64,000 bases of DNA from Actinomycetota bacterium (GCA_016700055.1 CP064997.1:2046001-2110000); one strand, 5' to 3'; positions 8,626 through 16,905 are shown, numbered from the stretch's first letter. Notes: a model not told the origin generated them from the letters alone. Made by a program: numbers and translations.

Positions 8626-9089
8626 CCCCCGACGATCCGACCGTTCGGCACTACCTGAAGCACTCGATGGTGATGCGCCTGGCGACGCAGTCGAGCACGG
8701 GGCGCGCCTCGCTCACGCCGATCTGGTTCGTGGTGAGCGACGGCGCGCTGGTGGCGTCGACGGCGGCGAGCACCGTCGCCGCCCGCAACGTGGCCGCCGA
8801 TCCGCGCGTCGCGGTGCTGCTCGACGCGGAGCGGGCGGGCGGCGCGGAGCACGTGCTGCGGCTGCGGGGTACCGCCTCGCTGCACACCGGATTGCCTCCG
8901 CTCGGGACCTTGGCCCGACTCGCGGGCAAGTACTACCTGGCGCCGCGCGGCCTCGGCGGTGAGCTCGCCCATGTGCGGCAGTGGCGGGCTCGGCAGCGGT
9001 ACTACGCGCAGAGCGAAGCGGTCTGGATCGAGATCCGCCCCGACGCCGCCGACCTGCTCTCCACCCCGCGTTCTCGGTCGGATTCGTGA
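8622..9089 (+). CDS. Pyridoxamine 5'-phosphate oxidase-like (FMN/F420 split-barrel) protein
   Basis: The 155-residue protein has the family order: VMRLATQSSTGRASLTPIWFVVSDGALVAST (strands 1-3), ARNVAADPRVAVLLDAE and a later RGTASLH strand. In actinobacteria this family includes F420-dependent reductases and FMN/heme-binding proteins; cofactor and substrate cannot be read here. The start overlaps the preceding stop (ATGA). Its last codons form the left arm of the long inverted repeat at 9064-9124, so the C-terminal SRSDS is partly dictated by that element. Confidence 0.75.
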   Translation: MTPDDPTVRHYLKHSMVMRLATQSSTGRASLTPIWFVVSDGALVASTAASTVAARNVAADPRVAVLLDAERAGGAEHVLRLRGTASLHTGLPPLGTLARLAGKYYLAPRGLGGELAHVRQWRARQRYYAQSEAVWIEIRPDAADLLSTPRSRSDS

Positions 9090-9124
9090 CACATAGCGCG
9101 ACTCATCCGACCGAGAACGCGGGG
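9064..9124. repeat. Perfect 20-bp inverted repeat with 21-base loop
   Basis: CCCCGCGTTCTCGGTCGGAT at 9064-9083 is the exact reverse complement of 9105-9124. The 21-base loop begins TCGTGACAC and contains the stop codon of the upstream gene. It may end transcription or bind the MarR product encoded 23 bases downstream. The loop start TCGTGACAC also occurs at the same place in two of the three tandem palindromes at 27224-27443 (the middle copy reads TGGTGACAC), which suggests a shared element type. Confidence 0.75.
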
Positions 9125-9146
9125 GAGTGCTCGCTAGATTGCCGAT

Positions 9147-9629
9147 ATGACCGCAGTGCCCTGGCTCGACGAGCGAGAGGCACGCGCGTGGCGGTCGATG
9201 CTGCAGATGCAGATGCGCCTGACCGGAGAGCTGGCCCGGCGGCTTTCCGCCGATTCCGGGTTGTCCTATCAGGACTACGCGGTGCTCGTCGCGCTCACCG
9301 ACATCCCCGACGGGCGGCGACGCCTGAAGGAGCTGGGCGCGATGCTCGGCTGGGAGAAGAGCCGCCTGTCGCACCACGTCACCCGCATGGCCGACCGGGG
9401 TCTGGTGACGAAGGAGAGGTGCGACTCCGACGGCCGTGGCGCGTTCGTCGTCGTCACCGAGCACGGCCGCTCCGAGATCGAGCACGCCGCCCCCGGGCAC
9501 GTCGGCGCTGTCCGGGAGTTGTTCGTCGACCGGCTGCGCCGCGACCAGCTCGACACGCTGGCTGACGTCGCCGAGGCGGTGCTCGCCGGGCTCGAGCCGT
9601 GTGACGACGCCGACATCGAGCACTGCTGA
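9147..9629 (+). CDS. MarR-family transcriptional regulator
   Basis: The 160-residue protein has the MarR winged-helix layout. It has an N-terminal dimerisation helix (WRSMLQMQMRLTGELARRLSADSGLSYQDYAVLVAL), a recognition helix in LKELGAMLGWEKSRLSHHVTRMADRGLV, and the wing TKERCDSDGRGAFVVVTEHG. Family members sense phenolic or other small ligands or oxidants. C93 at the start of the wing is a possible redox residue. Inverted repeats on both sides (9064-9124 and 9638-9663) share the ATCCGA/TCGGAT half-sequence and are candidate operators. Confidence 0.88.
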   Translation: MTAVPWLDEREARAWRSMLQMQMRLTGELARRLSADSGLSYQDYAVLVALTDIPDGRRRLKELGAMLGWEKSRLSHHVTRMADRGLVTKERCDSDGRGAFVVVTEHGRSEIEHAAPGHVGAVRELFVDRLRRDQLDTLADVAEAVLAGLEPCDDADIEHC

Positions 9630-9637
9630 AGCCCTCG

Positions 9638-9663
9638 ATCCGAGCACGTACTCTCGCTCGGAT
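9638..9663. promoter_or_regulatory. Inverted repeat between marR and EthD gene
   Basis: ATCCGAGC at 9638-9645 and GCTCGGAT at 9656-9663 form an 8-bp inverted repeat with a 10-base spacer that overlaps the start codon of the next gene (9662). Its position right after the MarR gene makes it a candidate operator or a start-site-occluding hairpin. Confidence 0.4.
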
Positions 9664-10384
9664 GGAGAAGGTTATTTACGTCTTGTGGCCGACCGTCGAT
9701 GAAGGGGTCGAGCTGCGATCGAGGCTGCTCGGCAAGACCGCCGACGCTCTCGTGGCGGCGGGTGCCCGTGGTCTGCAGGTGAACATCGCCGACGACGACG
9801 TGGAACCGGCCGCCGGGTTGCGTCTGGCCGGCAGCTCTCCGTTGCCGTCGGCGGTCGTGTCGGTTTGGATGGACAGCGCCATCGACGAGCTGCGCCAGCC
9901 GTTCGACACCGCCGTCGGCGCCGCCGCCGGTGAGTACGCCGCGTACCTGGTGACCGAGTCCGAGCCGATCCGCAACACCCGCCACCCGGTCGTGCCCGGT
10001 AGGCGCACCGAGGGGTTCGCCCAGATCGCGTTCTTGCGCCGGCCCGTTCGCCTCGACGCCACCACCTGGCGCTCGATCTGGCAGGACCAGCACACGAGGG
10101 TGGCCATCGACACCCAGGACACCTTCGGCTACGTGCAGAACGTGGTGGTCAGGGCGCTGACGCAAGGAGCCCCGCCCTACGACGGCATCGTCGAGGAGCT
10201 GTTCCCGGCGGCGGCGATGAGCGATCGCCACGCGTTCTTCGACGCCGTTGGTGACGACGATCGCCTCGCCGAGAACTTCCAGGCGATGATCGCGAGCAGC
10301 GGGAAGTTCTTGGACCTGGAGGGCATCGAGGTCGCGCCGACGAGCCAGTACGCGCTGCTCCAAGAGGTTTTTCCACAAATCTGA
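9662..10384 (+). CDS. EthD-domain-like protein
   Basis: The 240-residue protein looks like the two-ferredoxin-like-domain EthD proteins of actinobacteria. The region RTEGFAQIAFLRRPVRLDATTWRSIWQDQHTRVAIDTQDTFGYVQNVVVRAL with a W-x3-H element (about residues 120-165) resembles the EthD core. EthD proteins are stress-responsive alpha+beta barrel proteins first linked to ether degradation; the catalytic role is unclear. The stop codon lies within the palindrome at 10380-10396, and the hydrolase gene begins 24 bases on. Confidence 0.65.
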   Translation: MEKVIYVLWPTVDEGVELRSRLLGKTADALVAAGARGLQVNIADDDVEPAAGLRLAGSSPLPSAVVSVWMDSAIDELRQPFDTAVGAAAGEYAAYLVTESEPIRNTRHPVVPGRRTEGFAQIAFLRRPVRLDATTWRSIWQDQHTRVAIDTQDTFGYVQNVVVRALTQGAPPYDGIVEELFPAAAMSDRHAFFDAVGDDDRLAENFQAMIASSGKFLDLEGIEVAPTSQYALLQEVFPQI

Positions 10385-10396
10385 CGCCGCGTCAGA
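10380..10396. promoter_or_regulatory. Palindromic operator site 1 (TCTGACG-N3-CGTCAGA)
   Basis: TCTGACGCCGCGTCAGA is a perfect 7-3-7 palindrome. It is followed at once by ATACT, a possible -10 remnant, and lies 12 bases before the hydrolase start. Near-identical sites occur at 15204-15220 and 22674-22690. The size and symmetry suit a TetR-type repressor. Confidence 0.6.
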
Positions 10397-10408
10397 TACT
10401 GTCGGGTG

Positions 10409-11536
10409 ATGGCGCCACCAGATGCCGCACCAGACCAGGCGACCGACGAACGAGAACTCGAATGGCCGCGACCGGCCCTGTCGAGCGTCTGGCACCGTGC
10501 CGTGGACGACCTCGTGCTCGTCGGGTTCCGGCGGCGCAAGCCCCATCGCCCCGAAGACCAGCTCACGCGCGTCGAGAGCGAGGCGACGGCAGCGCTCAAG
10601 CTCTACCGCGAGCTCGGCTGGCTCGACGACCCCACGCTCGCCCATCCCGAGCCCCCGCCGCCCACCGTGGTGGAGGTGGCGCCGGCCAGGGCCGGACGCA
10701 CCACGTACAAGGCGGTCACCTTCGCCAGCGGCTATGAGCCCGGGGTCGCAGAGCCGGCGGCAGAGCGCTGGAACAGCTTCGCCGCCAACCGGACAGTCCA
10801 CGTATGGATGCTGCGCCACCGCGAGCCGCGGCCCTGGGTCGTCTGCCTCCACGGCGCCGGGATGGGACGAGCGATCATGGATTTCGGGCTCTTCCGCGCC
10901 GGGTGGATGCACGACACGCTCGGGCTCAACGTGGCAGCACTCGTGCTGCCGCTTCACGGGCCACGTCGAGCCGAGATCCCCGCCGACGCGCACTTCCCTA
11001 GCGAGGACGCGATGCACAACATCCACGGGGCACGCCAGGCGGTGTGGGACGCCCGTCGGCTGATCGCCTGGATCCGCACGCAGGGGGACGAGCCGGTGGG
11101 GGTCATCGGCGTGTCGCTCGGCGGGTACATCGCCGCGCTGCTCGGAGGCCTGGCCGACGGACTGCGCACGGTGATGCTCGGTGCGCCGGTGGCCGATCTC
11201 ACCGCGCTCATCGAACACCACAAGGGATCTGCCCTGCCTCACGAGAAGGCGAACATCGCGCTGGCCCGTCAGCTCGGTCCGGTGGTCTCGCCGCTCGCCT
11301 TCGCGCCGCGCGTGCCGTTCGACGGTCGCTTCATCTACGCGGGCGTCGTCGACAAGATGGTCAACCCACGTCATCATGCCGAACGGATCTGGAACCACTG
11401 GGGGCGTCCGGAGGCGCTGTGGTACCAGGGCGGCCACGCCGACCTCGGATGGGCGAAGGTGATCGGTCGGTTCATCGAGAGGAATCTCGACGAAGTGGAG
11501 ATGACCAGACGGCGTCCAGCCGAGACGCCGGACTGA
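10409..11536 (+). CDS. Alpha/beta hydrolase
   Basis: This 375-residue alpha/beta hydrolase has an oxyanion-hole segment VVCLHGAGMGRAIMDFGLF (about residues 141-160) and the nucleophile elbow GVSLGG near residue 232. A late Asp (AGVVDKMVNP) and a terminal His (YQGGHADLGW) can complete the triad. The first 110 residues form an extra N-terminal region rich in charged residues. The substrate is unknown. GTG at 10406 directly precedes the ATG and either could be used; a leader is nearly absent. The palindrome 12 bases upstream suggests control with the ABC importer and CoA ligase. Confidence 0.8.
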   Translation: MAPPDAAPDQATDERELEWPRPALSSVWHRAVDDLVLVGFRRRKPHRPEDQLTRVESEATAALKLYRELGWLDDPTLAHPEPPPPTVVEVAPARAGRTTYKAVTFASGYEPGVAEPAAERWNSFAANRTVHVWMLRHREPRPWVVCLHGAGMGRAIMDFGLFRAGWMHDTLGLNVAALVLPLHGPRRAEIPADAHFPSEDAMHNIHGARQAVWDARRLIAWIRTQGDEPVGVIGVSLGGYIAALLGGLADGLRTVMLGAPVADLTALIEHHKGSALPHEKANIALARQLGPVVSPLAFAPRVPFDGRFIYAGVVDKMVNPRHHAERIWNHWGRPEALWYQGGHADLGWAKVIGRFIERNLDEVEMTRRRPAETPD

Positions 11537-11560
11537 CGCCTCCGCTCGGCGCGGTATATT
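11533..11560 (+). promoter_or_regulatory. Putative sigma-70-type promoter for the wax-ester synthase gene
   Basis: CTGACG at 11533-11538 and TATATT at 11555-11560 are 16 bases apart. This is the best -35/-10 pair in the 157-base gap before the WS/DGAT gene. The rest of the gap is GC-rich without a clear hairpin. Confidence 0.4.
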
Positions 11561-11693
11561 CCGCTCCCCTCCAACCACCGCGTCGCAACCGGGGTGTGCG
11601 AGACATGATCCTGTGGCTGGGTTCGAGAAGTCGACCGCAACCAGTGGAGCTCGCCGGTGAGCGTCCGGGTCGCCCCGGAAGAGAGGAAGCCGG

Positions 11694-13196
11694 ATGGAAG
11701 ACCAACCGATCACCTGGAAGCGGGACCTGTCGTCGACCGACCTGATGATGTACAGGGGTGACTCCACCGCTCGCTCGCGCTCGTCGATGATGTACATCGA
11801 GACGCTCGATCGCGTGCCCGACTGGCAACGGCTGCGTACCGAGACCGACCGCGTCAGCCGCGTCGCGATTCGCCTGCGCCAACACGTCGTCGCTCCTTTG
11901 CTGCCCTTGGCGCCGGCTCGCTGGGTGGTCGACCCCGACTTCGACCTCGACTACCACTTGCGACGGATCACGCTGCCCGAGCCACGCACGTTCGAGCACC
12001 TGCTCGAGGTCGCGGCCAAGATGTACGCCTCGCCGCTCGACCTCAGCCGTCCCCTGTGGGAGGTGACGCTGGTCGACGGCCTGGAGGGCGGTGAGGAGCG
12101 GGCCGCCCTGGTGTGGAAGATGAGTCACGCGATCACCGACGGCGTCGGCGGGGTGATCCTCGACCGGATGTTGCGTACGACCGAGCGTGAACCGCCGCCG
12201 CGCCCGATGCCGACCCTGCCCTCACCGGAGGACGTCACCCCGATGGAGCTGACCCGGGCCGCTGCCCGGCGCCTGCCGCTCAAGCTGGTGACCGGATCGG
12301 TGCGACGGCTCTCCGACGCAGCCGGAACCGCGCGCCGGGCAGCCCGCGATCCGCAGGGCGCGGTACGCGACACGGTGCGGGTGGTGGGCACGGTCCGCAA
12401 GCTCGTCTCCGCAGCCGTCGAGCCCTCGCCGTTGCTCGCGGGACGCAGCGTCAACCGGCGGTTCGCGGCCCACGACGTCGCCCTCGCCGACCTGCGCGCC
12501 GCCGCCAAGGCGCAGGGCTGCTCGGTGAACGACGCATACCTCTCAGCCGTCACCGGTGCGCTGCGCCGCTACCACGAAGAGCTCGGCATGCCGATCGCGG
12601 CGATCACGATGGCGCTGCCGATCAACCTGCGCACGTCGACAGAAGCGGGGGCGATCGAGAACAAGTGGGCGGCGGCGACGGTCGCGGCACCGGTCGCGGA
12701 GCGTGATCCCGTCCGGCGCATGCGAGCCCTGCGCGAACTGGTGCTCACCGCGCGGACCGATGCCAACGTCGACGTGCTCGGTCTCATCGCGCCGGTGCTG
12801 GCCTGGTTCCCCGAGCAGCTGCTCGCCGGTGTAGGGGCAGGCACGCTCGGCATCGACGTGCAGGTGAGCAACGTGCCCGGCAACGCCGCGCCGCGATACG
12901 TGGCCGGCGCGAAGGTGCTCCGCGCGGTGCCCCTCGGCCCCGTGCCAGGGGTGGCGATGATGGTGACGATGATGTCGACGTCGGGGCGCTGCTTCGTCGG
13001 TGTCAACTACGACCCGGCCGCGGTGACCGATCACGACCGCTTCGTGCGGTGCCTGCGCGAAGGCTTCGACGAGGTGCTCGCCACCACCGGTGGGTCCACC
13101 CGCCGATCCTCCGCCAAGAAAGCCCCGACGTCGCCGGCACGGAAGCCGGCGCCGGCACCGAAGCCGGCGAAGCGCGCTGCGCGGAGCAAGCCATGA
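11694..13196 (+). CDS. Wax ester synthase / diacylglycerol acyltransferase (WS/DGAT)
   Basis: A 500-residue acyl-CoA acyltransferase of the WS/DGAT family, which makes wax esters or triacylglycerol at the membrane or lipid droplet. The usual HHxxxDG active-site motif appears as S144-H145-A-I-T-D149-G150, so the first His is Ser while the catalytic second His is kept. PLW at 120-122 and the NDAYLSAVTGALRRY segment also fit. The last 35 residues are a Lys/Ala/Pro-rich tail. AGAGGA provides the ribosome site. Its stop overlaps the next start (ATGA), coupling it to the HAD-PlsC gene. Confidence 0.9.
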   Translation: MEDQPITWKRDLSSTDLMMYRGDSTARSRSSMMYIETLDRVPDWQRLRTETDRVSRVAIRLRQHVVAPLLPLAPARWVVDPDFDLDYHLRRITLPEPRTFEHLLEVAAKMYASPLDLSRPLWEVTLVDGLEGGEERAALVWKMSHAITDGVGGVILDRMLRTTEREPPPRPMPTLPSPEDVTPMELTRAAARRLPLKLVTGSVRRLSDAAGTARRAARDPQGAVRDTVRVVGTVRKLVSAAVEPSPLLAGRSVNRRFAAHDVALADLRAAAKAQGCSVNDAYLSAVTGALRRYHEELGMPIAAITMALPINLRTSTEAGAIENKWAAATVAAPVAERDPVRRMRALRELVLTARTDANVDVLGLIAPVLAWFPEQLLAGVGAGTLGIDVQVSNVPGNAAPRYVAGAKVLRAVPLGPVPGVAMMVTMMSTSGRCFVGVNYDPAAVTDHDRFVRCLREGFDEVLATTGGSTRRSSAKKAPTSPARKPAPAPKPAKRAARSKP

Positions 13197-14629
13197 CCGA
13201 GATCGAACTGCGCCTGCCCGGCACCGTCGCCGAGATCGCGGCCGACAAGGGCGGCAAGAGCGTCGGCGCCTTCTTCGACTTCGACGGCACCCTGATCGCC
13301 GGCTACTCCGCGAAGCACCTCACCCAACAGCAGATGCGCAACCGCGAGTTCCACGCCGGCGAGATGGTGCGCGCCCTGGGGGTGATCGTCGGCGGCGGCG
13401 GGCTGAACCCCGAGACGTTCGCCCAGGTGCTCGAGCTCGCCGCCCAAGGCTGGCGGGGACGCGCGGTGGAGGACCTGGACGAGATCGGGTTGCGTCTGTT
13501 CCAGAAGAAGATCGCCGACCTGATCTTCCCCGAGATGCGAGAGATCGTCCGTGCCCACCAGGCGAGCGGACACACCGTGGCGCTCACCTCGTCGGCGACC
13601 AGCTTCCAGGTGGAGCCCGTTGCCGCCTACCTCGGGATCGACAACGTGCTGTGCAACCGGTTCGAGGAGGACGACGGCGTGCTCACCGGCGAGGTCGTGC
13701 AGCCCGTGCTCTGGGGCCCGGGCAAGGCGGACGCGGTGCAGGTGTTCGCGCGCGAGCACGGCATCGATCTCGGGCGGAGCTACTTCTACGCCGACGGCGA
13801 CGAGGACACCCCGTTGATGCACCTGGTCGGGCGCCCGCGCCCGACGAACCCGGGCAAGCACCTGGCCAAGGTCGCCGCGCAGCGGGGATGGCCGGTGCTG
13901 CGCTTCACGAGCCGCGGCGGCGGATCGATGCTGCGCTCGGCGGCCGGGCTGCTGTCGCTGCTGCCCGTGGCCGGAGCCGGTCTCGGGGTCGGTCTGCTCG
14001 CCCGCAACAGGCGCGCCGGGCTGAACTTCGTGTCGGAGAACTGGATGGATCTCGTGTTCGGCATCAACGGGATCAAGGTCAACGTCGCCGGCAGGGAGAA
14101 CGCCTGGTCGCAGAGGCCGGCGGTGTTCATCTTCAACCACCGCAACAACTTCGACGCGTTCATCGCCGCGAGCATCGTGCGCAAGGACTTCACCGGCGTG
14201 GCAAAGGGAGAGCTGCGCAAGGACCCGGTCGTCGGCACGTTCGGGCGGTTCATGGACCTCGCGTTCATCGACCGCGCCGACTCTGCCTCGGCCGTGGCCG
14301 CCCTGAAGCCGATCGAGGAGATGGCCGCGAAGGGCCTCTCCGTGCTCATCGCCCCAGAAGGCACGCGGACCGACACGTTCGAGGTGGGCGAGTTCAAAAA
14401 GGGGGCGTTCCGGATCGCGATGGCGGCCGGTATCCCGATAGTGCCGATCGTGATCCGCAACGCGGAGATGATCGGCGGGCGTGACGCGGCGACGATGAAC
14501 CCCGGCACGGTCGACGTCGTCGTGCTGGAGCCGATCCCCGTGAAGGGTTGGACGCTCAAGAACCTCGACCAGAAGATCGCGCAGATGCGCCAGCTCTACG
14601 TCGACACCTTGCGTGACTGGCCCGGCTGA
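13193..14629 (+). CDS. HAD-IB phosphatase fused to PlsC-type 1-acylglycerol-3-phosphate acyltransferase
   Basis: A 478-residue two-domain protein. Residues about 20-235 are a HAD-IB/SerB-like phosphatase with nucleophile D29 and D31 in FFDFDGTL and a late GDxxxD motif (YADGDEDTPLM). Residues about 270-478 are a PlsC acyltransferase with H316-RNNF-D321 (HX4D) and E389-GTR392. Joined phosphatase-acyltransferase proteins of this type are known in actinobacteria. Here the protein is translationally coupled to WS/DGAT, so together they could supply and use glycerolipid intermediates for storage-lipid synthesis. Confidence 0.9.
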   Translation: MTEIELRLPGTVAEIAADKGGKSVGAFFDFDGTLIAGYSAKHLTQQQMRNREFHAGEMVRALGVIVGGGGLNPETFAQVLELAAQGWRGRAVEDLDEIGLRLFQKKIADLIFPEMREIVRAHQASGHTVALTSSATSFQVEPVAAYLGIDNVLCNRFEEDDGVLTGEVVQPVLWGPGKADAVQVFAREHGIDLGRSYFYADGDEDTPLMHLVGRPRPTNPGKHLAKVAAQRGWPVLRFTSRGGGSMLRSAAGLLSLLPVAGAGLGVGLLARNRRAGLNFVSENWMDLVFGINGIKVNVAGRENAWSQRPAVFIFNHRNNFDAFIAASIVRKDFTGVAKGELRKDPVVGTFGRFMDLAFIDRADSASAVAALKPIEEMAAKGLSVLIAPEGTRTDTFEVGEFKKGAFRIAMAAGIPIVPIVIRNAEMIGGRDAATMNPGTVDVVVLEPIPVKGWTLKNLDQKIAQMRQLYVDTLRDWPG

Positions 14630-14639
14630 TCGGCTGCGA

Positions 14640-15134
14640 TCAGTCGAGCAACGTCGTGCGCCCGTTGGTCTCCCACCACTGCGCGGTCAGGGTCAGCCCG
14701 GTGATGCTCGCCCGCGGGAAGACTTCTTCGTAGGTGCGCTTGTAGCCGGTGTGACTGATCAGCCACCGGCCATCGACCAAGCGGTACCGATCGGAGTAGA
14801 ACGCGCCGCCGGCGATCGTGAGTCCGTACTGCTGGTGCACGACCACGTCCTGGAGCGCCCATGTCCCGGTCGCCTCGGCGGGGCCGACGAGGTCGATCTC
14901 GGGCTGGGTGCAGCGGTGGCTCGACAAGAACTGCGTCGAGCCCATCGACTCGACGAGGAAGTCCATGATCGCGGCCCGTGAGTCGAACTGCAGGGCGCCT
15001 CCTCCGTAGCTCGCGGTGGCGTCTTCGGTGAGGCAGTCGGCGAGGTCGTTCCACAGCTTCTGGTCGAGGGCGCGCAGGTAGCGGTACTTCAGCCGGCAGA
15101 TGTCGTGGATCGCCAGCAGGTCCTGTAACTCCAT
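14640..15134 (-). CDS. SnoaL-like / NTF2-fold protein
   Basis: The 164-residue protein matches the SnoaL_4-type NTF2-like fold. It has LLAIHDICRLKYRYLRALDQKLWNDLADCLTEDATASYGGGA at the N-terminus, SSHRCTQPEI in the middle and DRYRLVDGRWLISHTGYKRTYEEV near the end. Such proteins act as isomerases, dehydratases or binding proteins for ring compounds; the function is not resolved. The ATG at 15134 is chosen because GAGGGGGAAA precedes it. It is divergent from the ABC importer, and operator site 2 lies between them. Confidence 0.8.
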   Translation of the reverse strand: MELQDLLAIHDICRLKYRYLRALDQKLWNDLADCLTEDATASYGGGALQFDSRAAIMDFLVESMGSTQFLSSHRCTQPEIDLVGPAEATGTWALQDVVVHQQYGLTIAGGAFYSDRYRLVDGRWLISHTGYKRTYEEVFPRASITGLTLTAQWWETNGRTTLLD

Positions 15135-15203
15135 GGTTTCCCCCTCGGTGGCTAGATGGCTCGGTCGGCTCGGGTGCAATCCCGGTGCAGCTTCGCGCAA
15201 TTT

Positions 15204-15220
15204 TCTGACGGTCCGTCAGA
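15204..15220. promoter_or_regulatory. Palindromic operator site 2 (TCTGACG-N3-CGTCAGA)
   Basis: TCTGACGGTCCGTCAGA is a perfect 7-3-7 palindrome, extendable by T and A on the two sides (15203-15221). On the plus strand it is followed by ACACAGGTATCAT, placing a TATCAT -10 box just downstream. It can control the importer to the right and perhaps the SnoaL-like gene to the left. Confidence 0.65.
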
Positions 15221-15317
15221 ACACAGGTATCATCGCGTGACTGTCGACACACCACGGGACCCGCGCCGACCGGCAGCTTCGTATTGGCGACGATTCCGAA
15301 GATCCAAAGGGAGAGCG

Positions 15318-16835
15318 ATGCGTTACCGACTTCTGGCCACAGTTGCCGCCGTCTCACTGCTCGCGGGCGCTTGCGCCGCGAGCGGCGACGACGAGGGCGG
15401 CACCGACACTTCGGGGCCGGGCACCACCGTCACCCCCGAGACCGGGGCGCCTGACACCGAGGTGCCTGATACCGCAGGCGTCACCACCGCTCCCGACGAC
15501 ACGGCGACCGACACCACCGAGGTCACCGACACCAGCGCGCCCGAGGCGGAGGGGCCGATGTTCGGCACCATGGAGAGCCCGTGCGGGCCGGCAGGCGCCG
15601 ACGGCGCCGCCACGATCGCCGAGGGCCAGAACGGCGGCGAGACGCTGAAGCTCGGGGTACCCACCGACCGCGGGTACGAGGCGCGCGCGCTGAACTTCGA
15701 GATGTACGACGCCGCTGTGGCCTTCGCCGGGTGGTGCAACGATCAGGGTGGCGTCCGCGGTCTGCCGATCGAGATCGTCGACCTCGACGCCAAGCTGTTC
15801 GAGGTCCCCGCCGCGGCCGAGCGGGCCTGCGCGGAGGCGTTCGCGATGGTCGGCGGCGGCTGGGTGTTCGACGACCAGATGTTCCCGCGGATCAACGAGT
15901 GCGGCCTGATCAACTTCGCCGGCTACACCGTCACGCCCGCCGCGGCGATGAGCAACGCGATGGTGCAGCCGATGCCCAATCCGTTGAACGACAAGCCGGC
16001 TTCGCACTGGCTGTGGGTGAAGGAGAACTACCCGGACGCGATCACGCGCACGGCGATCGTCTACACCGACTTCTTGACCACTCAGGTCGTCCTGCGTCAG
16101 ATCGAGGACCAGATGAACGCGATCGGCGGGTTCACGGTCGTCGACCGCATCCCGACCAACTCCGCCGGCGAGGCGAACTGGGTGCCGTTCGCCCAGCGGC
16201 TGAAGGACAACAACATCGGCTTGCTGACGATGGCCGGCTCGACCAACACCGCGGTGTCGCTGTTCAAGGCGATGCGTGAGGTGGGCTTCGTCCCCGAGGT
16301 GGTGATGTTCGAGGCCTCGCAGTACTCCGAGGAGATGGTCGCCGAGGGCAACGGCGACGCGACCGAAGGCGCGATGGCGCGCAGCGCGTTCGCGTTGTTC
16401 GAAGAGGCCGACAAGGTGCCCGCGATGGCCAGCTATGTCGAGATGATGGACGAGTTCAACCCCGAGGGAGGCCGGGCCCTGCTCGGACTGCACTCGATCT
16501 CGGCCTTCTTGCTGTTCGTCACCGCGGCCAACACCTGCCTCGACGGCAACGACAACGTGCTCGAGCGCGACTGCGTGCTCGCGGCCGGCCGGGCCATCGA
16601 CTCGTGGACCGCTGGCGGGCTGCATACCGAGACGAACCCCGGGGCGAACATGCCCCCGTCGTGTGGCTTGATCGTCGGCGTGCAAGGTGGCGAGTGGACG
16701 AGGGTGTTCCCCGAGTTCGGTTCCGCCGACGACGACGGCAACGGCTTCCACTGCGACGGCGAAGCAGGCGTCACCCACATCGAGGGCGACTACGGTGACC
16801 CGGCGCCGGGCTTCGACCCCAACCGCCCGGAATGA
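15318..16835 (+). CDS. ABC transporter substrate-binding lipoprotein, Leu/Ile/Val-binding type
   Basis: A 505-residue periplasmic-binding-fold lipoprotein. The signal peptide ends in the lipobox LAGAC (C19), followed by an acidic Thr/Pro-rich linker to about residue 75. The type I binding-protein core then follows (LNFEMYDAAVAFAGWCNDQGGVRGLPIEIVDLDAK onward). It delivers substrate to the permease encoded next. Although the family is named for branched-chain amino acids, members also bind amides, aromatic acids and other carboxylates. The shared palindrome with an acyl-CoA synthetase gene suggests a carboxylic acid (inference). AGGGAG serves as ribosome site. Confidence 0.88.
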   Translation: MRYRLLATVAAVSLLAGACAASGDDEGGTDTSGPGTTVTPETGAPDTEVPDTAGVTTAPDDTATDTTEVTDTSAPEAEGPMFGTMESPCGPAGADGAATIAEGQNGGETLKLGVPTDRGYEARALNFEMYDAAVAFAGWCNDQGGVRGLPIEIVDLDAKLFEVPAAAERACAEAFAMVGGGWVFDDQMFPRINECGLINFAGYTVTPAAAMSNAMVQPMPNPLNDKPASHWLWVKENYPDAITRTAIVYTDFLTTQVVLRQIEDQMNAIGGFTVVDRIPTNSAGEANWVPFAQRLKDNNIGLLTMAGSTNTAVSLFKAMREVGFVPEVVMFEASQYSEEMVAEGNGDATEGAMARSAFALFEEADKVPAMASYVEMMDEFNPEGGRALLGLHSISAFLLFVTAANTCLDGNDNVLERDCVLAAGRAIDSWTAGGLHTETNPGANMPPSCGLIVGVQGGEWTRVFPEFGSADDDGNGFHCDGEAGVTHIEGDYGDPAPGFDPNRPE

Positions 16836-16856
16836 CGTCGATCACCTAAAGGCGAT

Positions 16857-16890
16857 GGTCGCGGGGAGCGGTACGTAGCTCCCCGCGACC
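16857..16890 (+). terminator. Strong stem-loop between binding protein and permease genes
   Basis: GGTCGCGGGGAGC at 16857-16869 pairs perfectly with 16878-16890 around an 8-base loop. There is no T-tract. Such hairpins after binding-protein genes often protect the upstream mRNA and reduce read-through, giving more binding protein than permease. It ends 15 bases before the permease start. Confidence 0.65.
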
Positions 16891-16905
16891 GACCAGGGGG
16901 GACCA

